Source of the DNA: Pseudoscleropodium purum
Lineage: Eukaryota > Streptophyta > Bryopsida > Hypnales > Brachytheciaceae
Assembly (NCBI GenBank): GCA_963969395.1
Contig: OZ017803.1
Location: 4,960,001-5,024,000, forward strand
Length of the DNA stretch: 64,000 nt
Direction: 5' to 3'
Shown here: positions 22,875 through 33,790 of the stretch, piece after piece
Layout of the letters: every line of letters begins with the position of its first letter
How positions within the stretch are numbered: position 1 is the first letter of the stretch
Notes under the pieces: model-generated
Seen by the model: the letters and a program-made list of their open reading frames with translations, nothing else
Databases searched by the model: none
What the model was told of the DNA's origin: nothing
Translations under genes and position numbers: made by a program

Positions 22875-25385
22875 TCAACTACAATCCTCGTCTTCTTTCC
22901 CGTAGGAGGGAGAAACTGCCAACCATCGTCGCTCATACATGTTCAAGAGGTCGATGTACATTTTGTGCGCGGGGTCATAACGAATGGCGTAGAACACATG
23001 CGGTAGGATTCGGTGCTGCACCAACAACAATCTGCCCGCCTTTGACGTCGCCAACGCGCACAGTGAGTCAAACTTGTGGTACAACCTTCCGGTCTTCACC
23101 CGTGCTCTGTTCGCCAGCACGTCCACCCCACTCACCTGCGATTACATTACAAATGTCTTACTGTTATTTTCGGAATGTATATCACCTCATAGAGGAACCA
23201 AAAGTTAATTTCGTTAAATTGATGATTTTCCACAAGCCAAAAATTGTGACATATATCTTCACGAAGGTCTAGTTTCAGGTCGCAAACTGGGACAGGTATA
23301 AATTTTGGTTTCAACTTGCCAAAGTAATGGAATTTTTCCAATTTAACAAAATTGACGTTACTACTACTAAAACAATATTTGTAATGGAATGTTAGTATTC
23401 CTCATTCGGTGGTAAAGATAGACAAGTTTGTTAAATTGGTGTGATCCCACACTGCCAAAAATTGTGACAAATATCCGCACAAAGCTTGAAAAACTAGCAC
23501 GTGTCGATTTATGTTTCAGGCCGCGCAGCATGAAACTGCCAAAGTTGGGGAATACGCCAAATATTATTCGTTAATGTAAATACATATTGTTTAATATTGG
23601 TGTTGTGGTAGATAAGTTCTTTCAACTTCTTGAATTATAGATTATTTGGGCATGTTCACCAGTGCTGTATCTGTATTTAATTTTGTTGAATCAAGTAGCT
23701 GACATTCACTTCACATGTCCAACCACTTGAACTAGAAATTTTCAACAAGATCCTGAAAAGAACTTGATTTCCGAGCAAGGCATTTTTCTATCTATATCTT
23801 AAAAAATACTTTCCAAATCAATCCATACAAATCCAGCTTTTATTTTTATATAAACACTTGGCTACCGCGATCAGTATGCAACGAGTAACAACCGGATTCA
23901 CCTTGCATCGGCACTTCTTACTTGTAGGCTGGTAGAGTGATACGCAGGAGACCCCGTGTATGATCTAAGCGAGGAATCGAGGATGTACTAGAGATGCACA
24001 GTACTGTACAGTACATTTCAGGGGGTGGGATCTCCTGATCAGCAGCACTCTTCCTGGTAGAAGCTTAAATCCTCCTGCTAAGGCAAGGCAGGAGACCCTA
24101 TTTGTGTGACTAAGTATACTATTTAAATTTTCAAATGTACTCAACATAGTGACGATGAAGTGGCGCAAATAAGGTCTACTACTTTAATAGGAGACCCGTG
24201 AACCCATACAAGTCCAACACTTAGCCATCACTAGCAATTCCCGCTGGAAGAAGTTTCATTACATTTTGGTCCAGAAATCCACAGGAACGTTATTTCACTT
24301 CCTAATGTGTTATACCAGTACTCAGCATTTCGCAGAGGAAGGTTAGCTCACGTCCTTGAGTGTGATTCTCAGCATTTCCCACATGACCTCACAGGGGTAT
24401 AATTTGCAACATGTCCTTGAATCTCACTGGGCAAAGTGCCAACACCCCAGGGGATTCATATGTCCACAGAAGAAATCCAAAATGTTCATCTATGGAATTT
24501 TTGAAGAATTTCTTCATAATCAATGTCCAACGATGATAGAATAATTGACACAAAACGAAGTTTGTCCAATTTCCATTTTGTATTTCTCCTGTAATCTAAC
24601 AGAATCATATGCATTGTCTTGCAAACCTAAAGGGAATTTATATGAATGCATTCCCCTGTCTCACTTTCCCCTACATGCATGACTTTCCTGTAACCGCAAT
24701 TTCGTTAAACTGGCGCGGTTCTGGGGTCAAAATTTGTGACATATATCTTCATAAAGCTCTAATTTCAGGTCACAAACTAGGACAGGTAGGGCAGGTATGC
24801 ATATATTTATGTTTCAGGCCTCACGTGAGTCACGTCTAAAGTATTGGAAGCTACCCAATTTAACGAAATTGGCGTTCAGTGATCAGATTTTTCAATCTAC
24901 AGATTCTGCCACCGGTGAAAATCAATGTAAGCTTATCATAAACCTCGTACCGTCTCGGAGATCAGTATATAAAGATACAGGGGTGAGATTATGGGGCTAA
25001 CGAACTGAACTCACCAGCTTGCCATCCTGTTTGAGCATGCGGTTGTACTCATCAATCTGCTGCGGCTGAAACAGCTTGCACCCATTCAAACTGACCCTGA
25101 CGTGCTCCGGTAAGTGCCGAATCTCCGGCGTGGTTCCGTCCGGGAACGACCGAAACTCCGCTTTCCGGGAGGCTTGGATCAAGGGACAGCGCCGCCAGCT
25201 GCGCAGGGGCTTGGGTTGGTAGCCTTCGCCGTGGATCATCAGTTGCACGTCCGGATCCAGCAAGTCACCCACGCTCGGGGAAGCTGGTCTCGTCTCCTCA
25301 CTGCCGCAGCCGCTGGAGGAGTCGTCCTTCGGGGACCCCGTCGGTGATTTCTGCCATGAAACGCTCTTCTACGGTCATCTTAATT
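22875..25385 (-). CDS. Unrecognised protein, two GC-rich C-terminal exons
   Basis: I do not recognise this protein. Two GC-rich minus-strand segments join well. The upstream exon runs from an undefined point near 25,370 down to 25,015 and ends at CTG|GTGAGT. The downstream exon is 23,135-22,875, preceded by a good acceptor (aatcgcag), and ends in a TGA stop. The frame is phase 0 across the junction and reads ...KQDGK LVSGVDVLANRA..., with an 86-residue end in the last exon that finishes GKEDEDCS. The upstream exon codes a Ser/Pro/Asp-rich stretch, then PEHVRVSLNGC. It has no in-frame ATG at its left edge: an ATG at 25,381 is in another frame and stops after 26 codons. So earlier exons are missing from view or the gene is broken. 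GC content is far above the surroundings. MITE-like copies lie in the intron and on both sides of the last exon. Confidence 0.45.
23204..23358 (+). mobile_element. MITE-like copy (family M2)
   Basis: Terminal inverted repeats: left ttaatttcgttaaattg, right ccaatttaacaaaattgac. The interior (ttgtgacatatatcttcac, then tttcaggtcgcaaactggga) matches the copy at 24,694-24,875. The ends are themselves nearly self-complementary. Confidence 0.6.
23424..23565 (+). mobile_element. MITE-like copy (family M2), degraded
   Basis: The left end agtttgttaaattggt and the interior gccaaaaattgtgacaaat match the family. It shares the phrase tttatgtttcaggcc with the copy at 24,694. The right end is eroded. Confidence 0.45.
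24694..24875 (+). mobile_element. MITE-like copy (family M2)
   Basis: The left end gcaatttcgttaaactggcg and right end cccaatttaacgaaattggc form terminal inverted repeats. The interior resembles 23,204-23,358 closely. It has no coding capacity and lies in the large intron of the unrecognised minus-strand gene. Confidence 0.6.
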
Positions 25386-25456
25386 AGAGGCGAAATCATT
25401 GTTATTAGACCTTGATAATAATTATAATCTTATTTTTCCTCAGTCTACAAACTAAA

Positions 25457-25791
25457 CAAGTGTTGATGGAAATATTTGACAACGGTGTCGTAGAATTGAA
25501 GGATAATTCAGATGCATGTATTCATGTATTGTATCACTGGTATAGAGAGCTGAAAAGTCTAGATGTGCAATTCCATAGTGCAGCTGTGGCATTTCTGAGC
25601 GAAGTATGGAATAGAATGGAATACAAGTGTTTGCTTGAAACATTCGACAATGGTGTGAGTCGTAGAAAAGGATAATCAGATGCATGGGTGCATGTTTTGT
25701 ATCACTGGCAGAGAAAATCTGAAAAGTCTAGATGCGCAATTCCATGGTGCAGCTGTGGAATTTCAGAGCGGAGTAAATATGGAATAGAGCC
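25457..25791 (+). repeat. Tandem duplication, period 167 bp
   Basis: Copy 1 (25,457-25,623) and copy 2 (25,624-25,791) share caagtgtt, ttcgacaatggtgt-type, gataattcagatgcatg, tgtatcactgg and gaaaagtctagatg in the same order. Frame is not kept between copies, so coding is unlikely. Confidence 0.8.
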
Positions 25792-25799
25792 CAAAGTTC

Positions 25800-27820
25800 A
25801 AATCCCCAGCTGTGAAATTCCGTACTTGCAGTGTGTCCAGACTTCTGAGTGAAGTTTTTTGGGATTTCTCTTTGTGACAAGAGAGGGTCTATGAAGACAT
25901 TGATAGCATTATTAATCCTTGTCGATGACAGTGTCGGTGGTGAAAATGTAGCTAAGACAAGTGCTCAAATCTTGTTGCTCTTTCTTTGTTTTGAATTTGG
26001 CAAGAATAGAATATTCTATCCCTAGTCATAAACTGTGGGGGAACGTCTTGGCTTGCTTAACAATTTATTGAGCATTGCATGTATTCGTCAAAAGTGGAAT
26101 GAAATTCGACAAAAGAAAATCCACATATAAACTAATCGAAGCAGCATGAAGTTCAATCGGGACACTGCTTTTTTGGATGCAGTGAATACCATCCTAGAGC
26201 AGTTGGAACCACTTCGTTTTTCTCCATTAAAAACCCAAATTCAAAAAAAATTTCAATCTCGTAGAGTGTGGGAAATTATTAAACAATTAAATACAAGACT
26301 TTGCAAACGCTATCTGGAGCTCTAGATTGCACACGGCCGAAGGAATCAAGGTTCCTTTTGAACTGAGTACATCACCTCAAATTGTGATGTACAGTTCGTT
26401 CAAATGGGAGCTCCTCAAGAATGCATTGAACTATGGACATCGCAGTAAATCACTGATTATGAACTTACCGACATTGTTGTGATCAATTGTGAGCAAGAAA
26501 GATGTAATCTCCGCCACTGAGCTCTTGCTGAGGTCCAAGAATTGGAGCTAAGGGTTCCTCGTAGTGCTCCAAGAAGGCGTGGAGGCTTTACAACCACAAA
26601 GTTGCAGGAAACTTCGGTTCCAGTGGTCCATGGTTTCAATGATGGACCTGCAAATTGCAATTACTTGAGTTTTCAATGGACCATGATTTCAATTTCGATG
26701 CAATGCAATTGTAAATCAGTGAAGAATTTCAATGATGGACCATGCAATTGTTCACCGAGCACTTGTTGCTAAGCATCATCCTCTCATCGTTTGGAGATCA
26801 AGATTTTAGAGGTTGACTGGCTGCAATTGAGAAACCAAGAGACTTCAGTCAAGTAGAATTCTGGACGATGTTGCCCTCTCACATCCCACTCTTCAGCATT
26901 GGTGCCTATTATCATCCACTTCAGCAATGCCGCATAGTTACTCTGATGTAGAATCAACACATGACACTGCTTTCAACCACATTTGCACTCAGAAATGAGT
27001 CAAATTTTGAAAAAGAAAAAGAAAATCAAGTTTTTGAATTTGCTTGATCTCCTACTATGGATTTTTAAAATTCGACCTCAGGGTGATTGCAAGAAACACT
27101 TGTCATTTTTTGTGTCCCCTCGGTCTCCATGGAGGTGTTTTTCCTCATAACTTTTGCGGTTTAAGTTCATTTTAGCTTAAATTTGGAGGAGAGGTCAGAG
27201 GTGCGTGTTGTTGATTTAGGCATTCAATAGTTTTTTCAACTTCTTTTAAAATAATTTATTATTTTTAAGGTGGCCCCAATTGGGTGTCTACCTTGGCTAT
27301 TTTGGGGCTTCTTAGTCCTATATGGGGGATTAGAAATGCAATTTTGAAGCCAAGGTTTTGACTTGTTGTAGGTGGGCTAACATTCTAAAGACATTTGATG
27401 AGATTTTTGGCAAAAAACTTGGTGTAAAGGTTGCACATGGGTTGAGAGTGGACATTGTTTGCGCAAGCACTACAAAGAGGGGAAAATTTTTTATGATGAA
27501 TTTTTGTTCACATGGGACCAAAGATTAGAAAAATGGAGTTTTTTCCTTTTAATTATTTCAATTTTTTTACTATTTTCTAAAAATCAAATTCAAAAGTATC
27601 CATTTTCTTGCATTTTTCTAAGCCTCTTTTATTGGGCCTAACTTTTAGAGATAAATTTTTTTAGGCTTGAATTTTCACACATATATTATTTTTAATGCTT
27701 TATAAATTATCCATATTTTATTTTATTTAAAAAAAATTTATTCCAAAAGTCACAAAACTTTAGTAATAAGGCCATTTTGAGCCAAAATCAACAAGTGTTT
27801 CTTGCAACTACCCCTCAAAT
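25800..27820. other. Intergenic, possibly with decayed coding sequence
   Basis: A stretch near 26,340-26,690 has frames with protein-like composition (for example ...VPFELSTSPQIVMYSSF...), but stops interrupt them and no family is recognised. The rest is AT-rich. I support no gene. Confidence 0.35.
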
Positions 27821-27829
27821 TCAAATTCA

Positions 27830-28290
27830 TTTTCATTTTAAAAAATTTTGTTTAAAATTTTTAAATCCAACTAATCTAATGAATCCAATGATAGAAATGG
27901 CTAGGAATGTGAGCAGATACCAAGAGGATTTGGATAGGTTGCAAAAGGTGAGAATAAGGTGAAGAGAACAACTCTTTCTTGTCAATCACTTCTTTTGGGA
28001 TACATGGTCACTATTTAGGAATATTGGTTAAAGGCCCAAACTCTTGAAATTTGCTGAAATTTCTTTTCATTTTTAGATTTTTTGGTTCAAAAATTTCAAA
28101 TCCAAACCAAGGATAGAAAATGCTAGGAATGTGAGCATGCACCACAAAGATTTGGACAAGTTACAAACAATAAGAATAAGGTGAAGTAAACAACTCTTTC
28201 TTGTCAACGTTTTTTTTGGACTGACAATCTTTACTTGAGAATGTCAATGACATGGCCAAATTCTTGAGATCTACTCAAAACTAACTCTGT
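27830..28290 (+). repeat. Two units of the 200-270 bp repeat
   Basis: Anchors lie near 27,850 and 28,086. They are followed by ggctaggaatgtgagcagat, caactctttcttgtcaa and a 'ggcccaaactcttgaaat' phrase, as in blocks A-C. This is an isolated fragment 11 kb from the main arrays. Confidence 0.65.
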
Positions 28291-28622
28291 TGTATTGGAT
28301 AATGTGTCACTCTAAAAATGGGCTAAAGTAGCACTTATCATTAACATAAAAATAAATTATTATCAAATAGGGGGAGCAATGTTTTTGGGATAGTGCACAA
28401 GATAAAATAAAAAACATGAATTAAGAATCCAACCATTCATAGGAATTTTTGTAGGCACCATGGGCCCAAGGTAGTAGAAGAATGAAATTACTTGACACAT
28501 ATAGAATGCATTGAGAGTGTCAAATTTTGCAAAGAAAGAATGAAAGTTGAAATTGTAATGCCATTGCATGTAGCAACCAAGGTACAATAGCATTGATCAA
28601 GAATGAGTGTGAAGTTGGTTCC

Positions 28623-28853
28623 TAAGGTAGACATACCCAATACTAACCGCTAACCTAATACCACCCAAATGTAGGATACTTGTTGATTCTAGAATGAGAA
28701 TCTATGACAATACTACATTCTTTAACTTCACAATAAGTGAACTTAAGGCATGTAGAGATGTAGTACTATTATAGAGTCTTACTCTAGAATCAATGATAAC
28801 CATACATTTGGATGGTATTAGATTAGTAGTTGGTATTGATTATGTCTACCTTA
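28623..28853. mobile_element. Foldback MITE-like element with arms of about 95 bp
   Basis: The outer 51 bases (taaggtagacatacccaata... / ...attgattatgtctacctta) are complementary with few mismatches. Pairing continues inward through gttgattctagaatgagaatct on the left and its counterpart near 28,765-28,800. The spacer is only about 40 bp. There is no coding frame. A target duplication was not clear. The superfamily is unknown; long inverted ends would fit Mutator-like or foldback elements. Confidence 0.75.
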
Positions 28854-28859
28854 AAAGAA

Positions 28860-31800
28860 GACCAAACAATTTATACATTGTGAGCTTCAGCTCAAAATTT
28901 AGTGACAATTAAGATTTGCAAATCTTGAAAAAGTTGAACATTGCCCACCTAATGTTGTCAATTGGACGCATCAATCTCATTGAGGCAATTTATGCAAGAA
29001 AAGTTGTGGATAGATTTGAAAAGTTACAAGTGTTTTGGTCTTTGTGAACAATTTGAAGAGGCAATAACAAGGAAATCTTTCATTCTTTTGGTCACTTTGT
29101 ATCTACTATCTAGAAGTCACATAAGTGGGAAACAGGTGAATATGGACTGGGCAACATAAGATAGGGAGTATTATAGATGATAACAAAGATTAGAACTTGA
29201 CATGGAGCAAAATAAGGTTATAACAATTAAAAAAACATATGACCATATCTTGCTACACCAACATCTACAAGTCAAAAAGTCATCAATTGAATTTGTAGGA
29301 ATTAGAACCACAAATTATGGATTGGTAAACATGGGAATTGAGAAGGGCATGTTGAATAAGGCAGTAGAAGATCAATTTAGAAGTAAGGTAAACAAAGTAG
29401 TAGTAAAGTCATCAAATCATTAGGAGATATTCAGTTGCTTTGGAGGGCTATGAGTTCCTTGAGGTGTTCAAATTCTAGGAACTCACTGCACCTGCTGCTT
29501 GATATGGTACAACAGCTATTACATCATTAAAAAAAAAATTATTTTTTAACTTTTTTTTCATTTAAAATTAAAAAAATCTAGCAGTGATTGTTCTCAAATT
29601 GTCAGGGGAACAATGATAGGAAAACCCCTAAAAAGGCACTCCCAACCCCTTGAAAATCCTCTAACATAAGTGGAAGGTGGAGACTTAGAAGAATTGCAGT
29701 AGAGTTATTCAACAAAACATTTGATCGTATTTTTTCTTGCATTTTGGTCTAATATTGTTTTTTTCCAGAAATATTTCAATATTAAAGATTCAATTTTAAA
29801 TATAAAATAAGATAGGATTACTATTTAGACCTCTAAAGACATTGTAAGCTAGAAAGATGAAAACTAAAGTAATTTTCTAAATAGGAATACTAAGAAAGTG
29901 CAAAATCTCAAGAAAATGGATACAATCATTTTCAAATAAATAAATAATGAATTATAATAAAATAAAAAACTGCGAATTGGCCATTCCCAAGGATTTTTGT
30001 AGATAAAATTCCATCAAAAAATGGTGATTAATTATTTTTAAACATCCAAAAATGTACACCCAAGGCAATTGTATTTGTAAGCAACAAGAAGGAACTATAT
30101 TTATTATATTTAGCTATCTTATATTATCACTCTATATAAAATTTAGAAACATGAACTTTGAAGCTTACTTATAGATCACTAGTTTTGGGTACTTCAAAGT
30201 TCAAGCTATCCCCTAAAGTCCTGAGACCATTTTTCTGTCAAAAAACACTCAAAGCTGCCATTTTTGTTGCATTCATCCAAGAAAACAAAGAATCATTTTT
30301 TAGAGTCTAACCTTAGGATCTTGTACTTCACTTGTCTTAGCTCATGTGGTAAAAATTTCATAAAGTTTGACCGTATAGATTGGAAGATATTAGCATTCAA
30401 AGTTGAAAAAGAAAGTTTTTTTGAACACTGACCTACAATTTTAGATGACTTTGACTGCCAATTGTGGAATTTTTTTGCACTATAGACTTTGAATTCAAAA
30501 TTTTTCATGTTAAAAAATTGAGTTGAAAGTCTAAGGAATTTTTTTTTAAAACACACTTGATTTTCATTCTTTAAAAGATTGTTAAGTAGAATTAACTCCA
30601 AGATTGAAAAAAAAAAAAATCATTAATAGCTCCAAGATGGGATTGAAAGACAATAATACCAATGGTGACATTGTTTTAACAAGCAAACAAAACATTCTCA
30701 CAAAAAAAATTTATGAAAAATTGTGAAAATTGCATTAAAAAATGAATCCTACAAGTTTTTGTTTTTTTTAAATGCTTAAATTGCCCAAAAAACAAGATTG
30801 TCCTTAACTTTTTCATTATTAGTCCAAATAGAACAAATCAAAGCCTCACATGTAGACAAAAATCTAAAATTTTAGGAAAAAAAATTAGAGTTGATTTTGA
30901 TTTTTTGTGATTTTTTTGGTGTTGCCTACCGAGTTCAGTTTTAGGCTTTTGTGGTATAACTTTTGCTTTCAGGCACCAATTGAAATAAAAATTATATTCC
31001 CACGTAGCTAATCATTTTTTCTATTTGACAGAAAAATTTCAAAAAATTTCACCAAAACTTGAAGTCACAAGAACTAGCCCAAAATCTAATTTGTCCCCCG
31101 AGAGGACAATGGGACTTTAGGGGCTATATCACATTCACAACTACCAAGCTAATTGCATTTCAAACATATCACAAAAGGAGCACAAGTAGGAAGAAGTAAA
31201 GGAGCACATGTTCTAGCTGGAACCGATTTGAGAACCGATTTGACAATATTAGTGTTAAATAACAATTTCATAATATATGAAAAAGAATGAATCAAATACA
31301 ATTCTTATTCACATCATTATTACAAATACTTAAATGAAAGAAGGTAATGAACAAAAAATAAATCCTACAACACTGATAGCTTTGATGCAAAATTGTAAGA
31401 GAACATCAATTCCGATGGTAGGAATGTTTTAGCACTTGTAGAATTATGGGGTGCATAGATTACTTCTATGAGTATTAAAAAGATCCTTATGACTAATTAG
31501 ACTAGTTGTAGGTCTTCTCAAGTTCATTTTCTTCATTTACACATACCATATTTTCACTAATGTGCATTAAACAATCCATATCCTAATTTTTTGTTTTTGA
31601 TTAAAATTTTGGAAAAAGGGTTCAAGAAACAACTTCTAATGTAATTTTGGTCTTGCACTTCAAACAATTTCAACAACTTCCAAAGAATTTGAACCCTTGA
31701 TGAATATATTAGAGATATCCATGAAGTAGTGCAAACACAATATAAATAAAGAAGGTATGAGATTCAAAACTCAACACCAAATTCTTGACCTAAATCTATT

Positions 31801-32440
31801 CAAAGCCCATAATTGATAGAAAATTCTACACAAAACTCATAGAGTATTTAGTGGTTATATTTGTTGTACATGCTAAGATGTGATAAGAAATTTAGAACAA
31901 ATCTATTTGAGAATCAAAGAATGTGAACTTCCAATTAACCGATGAATTGTGCCAACTTTAGCATTGCGTACAAATTTTGAAGTTGCCATGCAATGATATA
32001 ACAATCTTTAATGGCCTTCAGACCCCTCATGCCGTGAAGGACAACCCTTTCACCCACTTTTCCTTTGAAAATTTGTACAAAAAGTTTTTTTTTTTTTATA
32101 GGAAGCAAGTGGACCCTAAAACCAGTAAGAGGATACACAAATGATACTCTACTTTCCCAAAATATGGACCCTTACCAGTTACGTCCATTGGGCTACTACA
32201 GTTCTGTATGAAAATGGAAACTTTGGATTCTTGTAGGGCATATCAAGGGGTTGAATTCAGGGGTTTGCAACAATTTGGGAAATCACACAAATAGAAGGAC
32301 TAAGCTTAAGTAAGCTTATTGTAGGTTCGTTTCAAATTTACACATGATTGCAAGGCTGGACATTTAAGAGTGAAAATAAAACTTAGAATAAATTTGTCGC
32401 CCTTGGATGGCTCACTGGGCCAATGTTATACGATTCTGTT
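28860..32440. other. AT-rich intergenic sequence with R2-like traces
   Basis: Around 30,370-30,420 the phrase gattggaagatattagca resembles the R2 copy near 4,494 in the same orientation, so 30,170-30,700 may be a very diverged R2 fragment. No gene or RNA is supported elsewhere in this stretch. Confidence 0.4.
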
Positions 32441-32580
32441 GCTACTCTGGATGATAAATCGCACCTCGTGTAACCTGCCGCACAGCCAGAGTGTCGGTTG
32501 GCTAATCTGGATGATAAAAATCACGCCTCGTGTGAATTGCTGCACAGACTGAATGCTAATCTGGATGATAAATCACACAT
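32441..32580 (+). repeat. Minisatellite, three units of 54-60 bp
   Basis: The phrase ctggatgataaatcgcac or a variant starts at 32,447, 32,507 and 32,561. The cctcgtgt and gcacag segments between them are also shared. GC content is above the surroundings. Confidence 0.75.
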
Positions 32581-33304
32581 TACGGTATCATACACCGGGC
32601 CTCATGTTCCGTAGCTTTGAACTATTCTGTGTTGCAGAAACTGGGGACCAAATCCATGGAATGCAGGTCATGAAATTCAGCATACAGGGATTTTTATTAA
32701 TTTCTTCTCCTACAATAGTATCAGTGCACGAATTTAAAAATAATCCAGAATTCTCATCCAACTGTAAAGGAGGATACCATTTCTGGTAACCCCAAGAAGG
32801 ATATAATTTAATTTGATGAAGTTTTATTTATTTATTTTTATCAAATGGAATTCCACTGCAAAACAGCAGCTTGTTTTGTGTCCCAAAATGAAACCAGAAT
32901 ACCCTCCTTTTGTAAGGTAAGGTAACAGGCTCAGAAAGCGTGCATCTCAAGGGGAAGAAAGATCCTGGTGTGGACCCAAAGATTTTTTACATTTTTGTAG
33001 GAGAAAGGAAAATGAGGATTACAATAGTGGAAATTTTTCTAACTTGGAATAAATGAGATATGATTTTCCCAAGTTAGAGGTGCTTAGGTCCCTATTAATG
33101 CTCATTGGCGCAACTATAATGATTCAAAACATGCCTTTAAATGGAGCCAATGAGTTTCAGAATGATCCCAAATATGCCTTTGAATAGAGCCAATGAATCT
33201 AAGAATGATCCATTGTACGTTTCTATTCAATTCACTCCCCATGGTAAATCAAAATTTATTGCAACCCCTAATCAACCAAAAGTGTCCTCAGACAATTTCA
33301 ATTC

Positions 33305-33790
33305 CAATTCAAAGTGCTATAACTTTTGCATCCAATGTTCGAATTTGACAAAAACTTGTTGGAAAATTTGCGCTCTTTCTTCTAGTTTGTGTGGTCGAAT
33401 TTTCGAATCAATCCATGATGTACTAATTTCTTGGAAGCCAATCAAAGTGTATAGATTCAAGTCAAGTCCACCAAATCACATTTGATGGTAGCAACTTTTG
33501 TGGCTTATATCTCCTTCATCCAATGTTTGTTTTCCATAAAATTTGTTGGGTTATGTTCCCCTTGCAATCTAGTTATTGTGGTTAAATTCCATGTCAATCC
33601 AAGTTGTTAGAAAGTTTGAGAGCAATTCGGAGTTCAAAATTCAGACATCTTTGGATTACAGTGAACTTTGGAGGCTTATTTCTTCTTCATACAATGTTTG
33701 TTTTCAATATTATTTTTTAAAAGTTGCGAATACCAATCTAGTTTATGTGGCTAAGATTTCATATCAATCTAAGAATTTATGAGTAATTGA
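33305..33790 (+). repeat. Three diverged direct repeats, period about 172 bp
   Basis: The segments beginning near 33,317, 33,488 and 33,661 share 'aacttttg...ttcatccaatgtttg', a 'ctagtttatgtggctaa' phrase and 'tatcaatct'. They are non-coding and of unknown origin. Confidence 0.6.

Noticed and set aside
22661..23272. 203-codon plus-strand frame
   Set aside because: It runs through MITE-like sequence and antisense to the better supported minus-strand exon, and its composition looks random.
25793..25815. Sequence resembling a tRNA B box (gttcaaatcc)
   Set aside because: No cloverleaf can be drawn around it and no A box or acceptor stem is at the right distance.
26330..26690. Protein-like fragments on the plus strand, possible pseudogene
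   Set aside because: Stops interrupt every frame and no family is recognised, so I mention it only as intergenic.
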